Below, piece by piece: positions 22,890 to 26,998 of a stretch of DNA of 26,998 nt (positions within the stretch are counted from its first letter, which is position 1; each line of letters opens with the position of its first letter). The position numbers were made by a program, and so were the translations under genes. This stretch comes from an uncultured Christensenellaceae bacterium (GTDB taxonomy: Bacteria > Bacillota > Clostridia > Christensenellales > Borkfalkiaceae): positions 1-26,998 of the forward strand of contig CAJUSA010000021.1 of the NCBI GenBank assembly GCA_910589015.1. The letters run 5' to 3'. The notes under the pieces are model-generated. The model was not told the DNA's origin. It saw only the letters and a list, made by a program, of their open reading frames with translations, and searched no databases.

Positions 22890-23093
22890 TTACCAATCCT
22901 GTTTTTTAAGCGATTTATCCTTCACGTCGTCGTAAAATTCGAAATACCGCTCTTTCCATTCCGCAGGGGAAAGCGGCGCGTCCTCGTCTTTCACATAATC
23001 GAGATACTCCTGCAATTCCTGCGGCGTGAAATCGGAAAGGGATATTTCGCCCTCGTATTGCGAAAACAATTTCATTAAATCAAGCTGCGACAT
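22890..23093 (-). CDS. Small acidic hypothetical protein
   Basis: A 67-residue acidic soluble protein, not recognised. It starts MSQLDLMKLFSQYEGEIS and continues with SDFTPQELQEYLDYVKDEDA and PLSPAEWKERYFEFYDDVKD, a helical, Glu/Asp-rich pattern. GAGG lies 5 bases before the ATG at 23093. It follows the DUF4250 gene in the same direction and is separated from it by a 33-base palindrome. The upstream extension to 23123 runs through that palindrome and is rejected. Confidence 0.65.
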   Translation of the reverse strand: MSQLDLMKLFSQYEGEISLSDFTPQELQEYLDYVKDEDAPLSPAEWKERYFEFYDDVKDKSLKKQDW

Positions 23094-23107
23094 ATTGTCC
23101 TCATGGG

Positions 23108-23140
23108 TTATCCACATTTGCACAGTGTAAATGTGGATAA
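23108..23140. promoter_or_regulatory. Inverted pair of consensus DnaA boxes
   Basis: TTATCCACATTT (23108-23119) and AAATGTGGATAA (23129-23140) are perfect complements around a 9-base centre that also contains CAC/GTG. Each arm holds TTATCCACA, a perfect match to the DnaA box consensus. It is neither T-tailed nor in a coding region. It could be a DnaA-responsive operator or an RNA hairpin in the leader of the 67-residue protein. Confidence 0.6.
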
Positions 23141-23143
23141 AAT

Positions 23144-23317
23144 TTACCGAAAACGGTTGGTTTTTGCATCGTAGACGTATCCCGCCGCGCCGAGTCTGTT
23201 TTCAAGCGCAACCTGATCGACGTCGAGCGATGCGCACAGTTCCCCGAGCGAGGAATACTCGTCGCGGAGTTTGGTGTTGATATAGCTCAGTAGCATAGCG
23301 TCATCCTGCGGCAACAT
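23144..23317 (-). CDS. DUF4250-family small protein, leaderless
   Basis: A 57-residue protein matching DUF4250: MLPQDDAMLLSYINTKLRDE at the start, then YSSLGELCASLDVDQ and GYVYDAKTNRF. Such proteins are widespread in Clostridia and have a helix-turn-helix-like helical pattern; their function is unknown. The ATG at 23317 is 6 bases after a TATAAT with no Shine-Dalgarno. The frame is open to 23362, but that start lies inside the promoter. Confidence 0.82.
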   Translation of the reverse strand: MLPQDDAMLLSYINTKLRDEYSSLGELCASLDVDQVALENRLGAAGYVYDAKTNRFR

Positions 23318-23323
23318 ACCCGC

Positions 23324-23352
23324 ATTATACCACGCCGCGCGGTAAAACGCAA
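23324..23352 (-). promoter_or_regulatory. Promoter of the DUF4250 gene, predicted leaderless
   Basis: Minus-strand TTGCGT (plus 23347-23352), 17-base spacer, TATAAT (plus 23324-23329), then 6 bases to the ATG. It is divergent from the MarR promoter, with 25 bases between -35 boxes. Confidence 0.75.
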
Positions 23353-23377
23353 CCGATTGCAAGGGCGCGGAAAAGAT

Positions 23378-23406
23378 TTGACAAGCGCCCTTCGGGGCGG
23401 TATAAT
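23378..23406 (+). promoter_or_regulatory. Consensus promoter of the MarR gene with internal palindrome
   Basis: TTGACA, 17-base spacer, TATAAT (23401-23406). The spacer contains CGCCC-TTCG-GGGCG (23386-23399), a possible operator for autoregulation. The ATG at 23416 is 9 bases after the -10, so the leader is only about 2-3 bases. Confidence 0.85.
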
Positions 23407-23415
23407 ATTATCGCA

Positions 23416-23868
23416 ATGGAAAGAACGCACGAAACATCACAATTAGACGAAGATCTTGTCGTATCCTGGGTGCGGCTGACGGGAATCCTCAAAAACGGAC
23501 GTCTCACCGACGGACTTATTTATAACGAAGCGGTCGTCATGCTGGCGGCGTACCGCCGTTACAAGCAGGACGGCGAGGGGCTTGTTTCCTTTAAGGAAAT
23601 CGTTTCCGAAACGCGCATGCTCAAATCGCATGTGCACCGCACAATCGATTCGCTTGTGAAAAAACAGCTTCTCGAACGCGTAACGGGCGCCGATAAGCGC
23701 ACGAGTTTCGTGCGGCCCGTAAAAGAGAATTTAGACGCATTTTTAACCGTGCACCGCAGTTCGCTCGCGCTTGCCGAAAAAGCGCGCAGTATTATCGGCG
23801 ACGAGGACGCCGCCGCGTTTATCCGGCTGACGAATAAAATCTGTCAGTCCGACCTTTTGCGCAAATAA
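23416..23868 (+). CDS. MarR-family transcriptional regulator
   Basis: A 150-residue winged-helix regulator. A helix-rich N-terminus is followed by the DNA-binding segment (about 50-95): SFKEIVSETRMLKSHVHRTIDSLVKKQLLERV, then the wing TGADKRTSFVRPVKENLDAF with the typical DKR after the turn. The C-terminal helices (about 110-148) form the dimer part. Its ligand and targets are unknown; it is divergent from the DUF4250 gene and may regulate that promoter and its own. Nearly leaderless transcript. Confidence 0.88.
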   Translation: MERTHETSQLDEDLVVSWVRLTGILKNGRLTDGLIYNEAVVMLAAYRRYKQDGEGLVSFKEIVSETRMLKSHVHRTIDSLVKKQLLERVTGADKRTSFVRPVKENLDAFLTVHRSSLALAEKARSIIGDEDAAAFIRLTNKICQSDLLRK

Positions 23869-23874
23869 GACATC

Positions 23875-23906
23875 TCCGCCGAATGGGCGGGGCGGAATTT
23901 TTATTT
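23875..23906 (+). terminator. Terminator of the MarR gene
   Basis: TCCGCC and GGCGGA form a stem around a 10-base loop, followed by ATTTTTATTTT. Its T-tract overlaps the stop codon of the convergent gluQRS. Confidence 0.75.
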
Positions 23907-24839
23907 TAATAACGTGCGGTCGAGTATGATTTTATTCTTCCGCACGTTTTTCCACGAAAAACAAGCGATCAACTCGTCGAGCGCGGCGGCGCGGTTGACT
24001 TCGATGATCCCGGAGGAATATGCGAGAAACCCGAGCAACCGTTCGGGGGGATACGTTTCGATCCAGCGTGCGGCGCTGTCCCCCTCGCTCTTGCTCAATT
24101 TCCGCCCCGATCCGTCGCACACTAACGGAATATGGCAATAAACGGGCGGCGTATACCCCAACAGGCGCATAAGCCAGATCTGGCGGGGCGTGCTCGAAAG
24201 CAGATCGTTTCCGCGCACGACTTCGCTCACGCCGCTCTCGCCGTCGTCTACGCTCACGGCAAACTGATAGGCGTAAACCCCGTCGCTGCGGCGCAACATG
24301 AAATCGCCGCATTCCGCTTTGAGATTTTGCACGGTTTGCCCCGCAAGAAGATCGGTAAAGCCGATTGCACAATCGGGCACTTCCACGCGATAACACGGGC
24401 GGCGCAGAGCGATCCGCTCTTTGATTTGTTCGTCTCTCAGACGGCGGCACGCGCCTGCGTAAAGAAACCCGCCGTCGCTGAGGCGCGGCGCCTCGGCGGC
24501 ATGCAGTTCCGCGCGCGTGCAAAAACAAGGATACACCCGCACTTTTTGTTGCAGTTCGCGCTCTTTTTCGCGGTACAACGCGTTGCGCTCGCTCTGATAT
24601 ACGATCGGTCCGTCGCTTGTGATCCCCAACGTTTCGAGCATGGCGATCATGCTTTCCGCCGCTTCGCGCGAACAGCGGTCGGGATCGAGATCCTCGATAC
24701 GGATCAAAAATTTCCCGCCGCGGTGTTTTACCGACAAATAGGCAAGCAACGCGCACATCAGACTGCCCGCATGCAATTCGCCGCTCGGCGTGGGCGCGAA
24801 CCGCCCGACCGGAAAGGTGTTTTTTTCCTGTTCGTTCAT
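23901..24839 (-). CDS. gluQRS: Glutamyl-Q tRNA(Asp) synthetase
   Basis: Class I synthetase fragment paralogue that attaches glutamate to the queuosine of tRNA-Asp; it lacks the anticodon-binding domain. The 312-residue length fits GluQ-RS (about 300), not GltX (about 480). GRFAPTPSGELHAGSL carries the HIGH variant HAGS at 23-26, the zinc ligands are Cys105, Cys107, Tyr127 and Cys131 as in E. coli GluQ-RS, and KLSKSEGD (KMSKS) is at 247-254. The DGVYAYQFAVSVDD segment is also typical. A terminator ends 13 bases before the ATG and no separate promoter is visible, so expression may rely on read-through from the ferritin gene. Occurs near queT, a queuosine precursor transporter. Confidence 0.93.
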   Translation of the reverse strand: MNEQEKNTFPVGRFAPTPSGELHAGSLMCALLAYLSVKHRGGKFLIRIEDLDPDRCSREAAESMIAMLETLGITSDGPIVYQSERNALYREKERELQQKVRVYPCFCTRAELHAAEAPRLSDGGFLYAGACRRLRDEQIKERIALRRPCYRVEVPDCAIGFTDLLAGQTVQNLKAECGDFMLRRSDGVYAYQFAVSVDDGESGVSEVVRGNDLLSSTPRQIWLMRLLGYTPPVYCHIPLVCDGSGRKLSKSEGDSAARWIETYPPERLLGFLAYSSGIIEVNRAAALDELIACFSWKNVRKNKIILDRTLLK

Positions 24840-24852
24840 AATTACCGTCGAT

Positions 24853-24879
24853 AAAAATCCCCGCCTGTTCAGACGGGGG
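24853..24879 (-). terminator. Terminator of the ferritin gene
   Basis: On the minus strand CCCCGTC, loop, GGCGGGG then ATTTTTAT. It lies 7 bases after the ferritin stop and directly before gluQRS. Confidence 0.85.
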
Positions 24880-24885
24880 TTTTGG

Positions 24886-25404
24886 TTACATGGCGGGGCC
24901 GGTTACGGAAGGCGTATACACGCGCGCCAAAAGCTCTTGATTGAGCGCGTAAAGCCCCTTTGCGTCGTGCCCGAACAGCTCGAATTTTTTGAGCATATCT
25001 TCGGCGTTCTTTTCTTCTTCGCCCTGCTCTTTGATGAACCAGTCGAGGAACTGCATCGTCTTGAAATCCTTGATCGCAAACGCCTCGGCATAAATATTGT
25101 TGATGAGCGACGTGACGTACTGTTCGTGCTCGTAACCCGCTTTTAACGGCGCGGTCAGGTCGGCAAACTTCTTGTCGGGCTGCGCGATCGCCCCGAAGGT
25201 CACGCGGATACCGTTGTCGATGAGATAACGGCGCATCATCATGGCGTGGTCGCGCTCTTCCTGCGCCTGCACCTCATACCAGTGCGCAAAGCCGTCCAGC
25301 CCTTCGTCCGCATAATAATTCGCAAAATCGAGATAGAGATATCCCGAATAAAGTTCTTTGTTCACCTGCTCGTTCACAAGCTGCGCAATTTTTTTGTTTA
25401 ACAT
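24886..25404 (-). CDS. Bacterial non-haem ferritin
   Basis: Iron-storage ferritin of the FtnA group, 172 residues, which assembles as a 24-subunit cage and oxidises Fe(II). The ferroxidase ligands match FtnA positions: Glu17, Glu50, His53, Glu94, Glu130 (with Gln127). Visible motifs are NKELYSGYLYLDFANYYADE at about 15-34, AQEERDHAMMM at about 47-57 and IKEQGEEEKNAEDML at about 124-138. No haem-binding Met typical of bacterioferritin is evident. GGAGG is 6 bases before the ATG at 25404. It follows the maltose acetyltransferase-like gene by 26 bases and is probably cotranscribed. Confidence 0.95.
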   Translation of the reverse strand: MLNKKIAQLVNEQVNKELYSGYLYLDFANYYADEGLDGFAHWYEVQAQEERDHAMMMRRYLIDNGIRVTFGAIAQPDKKFADLTAPLKAGYEHEQYVTSLINNIYAEAFAIKDFKTMQFLDWFIKEQGEEEKNAEDMLKKFELFGHDAKGLYALNQELLARVYTPSVTGPAM

Positions 25405-25430
25405 AAGATTCCTCCGTTTTTGGTTTCCGC

Positions 25431-26048
25431 TTAAAATAATTGCCGTTTCAGTTCGATCGCGTCCGCCTCGGTGATCGGACGAATGACCCTGCACGGGTTG
25501 CCCGCCGCGAAAGAGTTGTCGGGCACGTCGCGCGTGACGACGCTGCCCGCCCCGATCACACAGCCGTTACCGATCTGTACGCCGCCGCAAACCGTCACGT
25601 TCGACGCCAGCCAGCAGTTATCCCCGATCGTGATGGGTTTGGCGTATTCGTAGTCGAAGGGCGTGCCGTCGGGTTTGAGCCGCATATTCCGGTCCTGATA
25701 CCGCAAGGGGTGCACGGGCGTGACGAGCGCGCAATTCGGCCCGATCATGACGTCGTTCCCGATCGTCACGGGGCAGCAATCGAGCACGGTCAGATTGAAA
25801 TTTGCGTAAAAATGTGCGCCCGTTTTGAGATAAATTCCGTAATCGAAATATACGGGGCCCTGAAAATACGAACCCTCGCCGCGGCAGGGAACAAGCTCGT
25901 CCAAAATCGCAGCGCGCTTTTCCTCTTCGGTTTCGTCGGTTTCGTTGTATTTGCGGCTCAACGCGTGCGCCCGCGCGCGGGCGGTTGCAAGCGATTTGTC
26001 GCTCGGGTCGTAAATTTTTCCCGCAAGCATCTTCTCGGTTTCGGTCAT
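25431..26048 (-). CDS. Maltose/galactoside O-acetyltransferase-like protein
   Basis: Left-handed beta-helix acetyltransferase, 205 residues, that moves acetyl from acetyl-CoA to a sugar hydroxyl. The N-terminal Mac domain (about 3-55, MLAGKIYDPSDKSLATARARA) precedes hexapeptide repeats. The catalytic His113 lies in TPVHPLRYQDR, and VTVCGGVQIGNGCVIGAGSV with NPCRVIRPI closes the coil. The native sugar is unknown (maltose, glucose or a surface glycan). The ATG at 26048 follows GAAGGG. It has its own promoter and precedes ferritin. Confidence 0.93.
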   Translation of the reverse strand: MTETEKMLAGKIYDPSDKSLATARARAHALSRKYNETDETEEEKRAAILDELVPCRGEGSYFQGPVYFDYGIYLKTGAHFYANFNLTVLDCCPVTIGNDVMIGPNCALVTPVHPLRYQDRNMRLKPDGTPFDYEYAKPITIGDNCWLASNVTVCGGVQIGNGCVIGAGSVVTRDVPDNSFAAGNPCRVIRPITEADAIELKRQLF

Positions 26049-26073
26049 GCCTTTTTCCCTTCTTTTTGCGCAA

Positions 26074-26102
26074 AGTATAGCACAACGCCGTGAAGATTGC
26101 AA
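26074..26102 (-). promoter_or_regulatory. Promoter of the acetyltransferase-ferritin unit
   Basis: Minus-strand TTGCAA (plus 26097-26102), 17-base spacer, TATACT (plus 26074-26079). It begins 7 bases after the stop of the upstream membrane protein gene. Confidence 0.7.
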
Positions 26103-26109
26103 GTAAAAA

Positions 26110-26832
26110 TCAGGTATTTTTCTTTGATTGCGCGGTATTTTTCCGCGGGGTTTTAATTTGCGCGTATATGCGTTTACAAACCCTGTATCCGCACAGTTTG
26201 TCGATAAAAATGAGCAGATAAAAAGCGAATACGCCGAACGCGGCAACGATAATATCCCACATCGTATCCCGCAGCGGATGATAGCTCGCAAAAAATTCGC
26301 GCACGGTCAGATCGCCCGCCGTACTCAAATCCGGCATCCAACGTTGCGGATCGGTATGCGTGATCGCCCCCTCGACAAATTCGTATATTTCCCACAGCGC
26401 CGCCACACCGAGCACGCAAAGCAAAATCAGCAGAAAAAAGCACCACGGGCGCAAGTTCTCGCCGTTTCCGTACAACAAGAGCACAAACACGCAGAAGGCG
26501 CCGAGCAAACCGAAAAGCGTATGCAAAATTTTATCGTATTGCGGGATCAGGGCATAAAAGTTGAGCACCGTGCCCAGATCGATCGCCGCAAACGCAAAGA
26601 CGCCGATCGCAGCATTGAGCGCAAACGGGATCTCGATTTTGCAAATGCGGTTGAGCACGGGGATCACGAGCGCGATGAGCGGCGCAACCGCAAGCGCAAG
26701 AAATTGCACGATAGCATGCTGTTTCTGCACGAACAGATACACGAACAACGTTGCGATCCCCGCAACCGTCAGAACGATTGCCGGCAGAAAATCCACCCAG
26801 ATATTTGATTTTTTCGTTTCCGTCCTTTCCAT
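26110..26832 (-). CDS. Polytopic membrane protein, weakly DUF2238/YjdF-like
   Basis: A 240-residue protein with about six membrane helices. Histidine and acidic motifs in the membrane (PQYDKILHTLFGLLG and AALWEIYEFVEG, then LRDTMWDIIVAAFG) resemble the DUF2238/YjdF and VanZ-type pattern, in which such residues may form a metal or substrate site. Function unknown. There is no Shine-Dalgarno. The ATG at 26832 is 7 bases after a TACAAT (plus 26840-26845), with a poor -35; the ATG at 26841 overlaps this box. If the promoter is real, the shorter form is made from a leaderless mRNA. Confidence 0.72.
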   Translation of the reverse strand: MERTETKKSNIWVDFLPAIVLTVAGIATLFVYLFVQKQHAIVQFLALAVAPLIALVIPVLNRICKIEIPFALNAAIGVFAFAAIDLGTVLNFYALIPQYDKILHTLFGLLGAFCVFVLLLYGNGENLRPWCFFLLILLCVLGVAALWEIYEFVEGAITHTDPQRWMPDLSTAGDLTVREFFASYHPLRDTMWDIIVAAFGVFAFYLLIFIDKLCGYRVCKRIYAQIKTPRKNTAQSKKNT

Positions 26833-26900
26833 AGGTTCCATTGTAGCAAAGCAATGTTATAAGTATGTGAAATTTTTTCTGAAAAACAAAATTCAAGCAA

Positions 26901-26936
26901 AGAAAAAATGCGTTTGACGATTCGTCAAACGCATTC
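26901..26936 (-). terminator. Terminator of the rRNA operon
   Basis: AATGCGTTTGACGA and TCGTCAAACGCATT form a perfect 14-bp stem with a one-base centre; on the minus strand it is followed by TTTTTCTTTG. It lies 10 bases after the 5S rRNA 3' end. Confidence 0.92.
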
Positions 26937-26944
26937 GTGTCTGA

Positions 26945-26998
26945 AAGGCGGCAACTACCTATCCTCCCGGCCTGTTAGGGCAAGTACTTTCGGCGTAA
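26945..26998 (-). rRNA. 5S ribosomal RNA, 3' part (cut by window edge)
   Basis: Read on the minus strand, the sequence contains CGCCGAAAGTACTTG, then CGGGAGGATAGGTAGTTGCC and the closing GCC, which matches the 3' half of bacterial 5S rRNA (usual wording GCCGATGGTACTTG...GGGAGAGTAGGTCGTTGCC). It continues beyond the right edge, where the rest of 5S and probably 23S follow. A terminator follows it. Confidence 0.93.

Overview
The window reads as chromosomal DNA of a low-to-mid-GC Firmicute, most likely an uncultivated gut-type Clostridia lineage. This rests on gene content, not on a database match: spore-maturation pair SpmA/SpmB, the YaaO-HolB-RicT(YaaT) gene order known from Bacillus and Clostridia, DUF4250, a PreQ1-I riboswitch in front of a QueT transporter, GreA-LysS, and strong TTGACA/TATAAT-type promoters. 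No insertion sequence, prophage, CRISPR array or tRNA gene was seen. The last 54 bases are the 3' part of a 5S rRNA on the minus strand, so an rRNA operon ends at the right edge.

Layout. 1-1.1 kb: serine lipase-like hydrolase (-). 1.2-3.0 kb: NlpC/P60 lipoprotein and HisJ-type PHP phosphatase (+). 3.0-6.7 kb: metG-tatD and rsmA (-). 6.7-7.45 kb: GNAT acetyltransferase behind a 20-codon leader ORF and a terminator (-). 7.5-8.6 kb: spmA-spmB (+). 8.6-9.0 kb: gene-free stretch with a promoter, a hairpin that may end a short RNA, and repeats. 9.0-10.5 kb: O-antigen-ligase-like protein (-). 10.6-12.7 kb: ferredoxin, a small protein, a TrmN6-like methyltransferase and RsmI (-). 12.8-16.7 kb: unknown membrane protein, yaaO-like decarboxylase, holB, ricT (-). 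16.74-17.33 kb: three identical 188-bp tandem repeats plus a partial fourth. 17.5-21.3 kb: lrp, aminotransferase, greA, lysS (-). 21.4-22.8 kb: two small proteins and riboswitch-controlled queT (+). 22.9-23.3 kb: DUF4250 protein and a 67-residue protein separated by an inverted pair of DnaA-box sequences (-). 23.4-23.9 kb: MarR regulator (+). 23.9-26.8 kb: membrane protein, maltose acetyltransferase-like protein, ferritin, GluQ-RS (-).

Functional themes. Much of the window is translation and tRNA/rRNA modification: MetG, LysS, RsmA, RsmI, TrmN6-like, QueT and GluQ-RS. QueT (import of a queuosine precursor, with a PreQ1 aptamer in its leader) and GluQ-RS (glutamylation of queuosine in tRNA-Asp) lie 1.1 kb apart and touch the same modified nucleoside. 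Several genes are tightly coupled by ATGA or GTGA overlaps.

Most notable: (1) a perfect 3.1-copy array of a 188-bp unit full of inverted repeats, ending one base short of the Shine-Dalgarno of the unknown membrane protein; (2) a recurring promoter layout in which a TATAAT-like box lies exactly 6 nt before the ATG (four genes, plus two near cases), predicting leaderless mRNAs; (3) a leaderless 20-codon ORF followed by a terminator in front of the GNAT gene; (4) two perfect DnaA boxes as a palindrome in an untranslated region.
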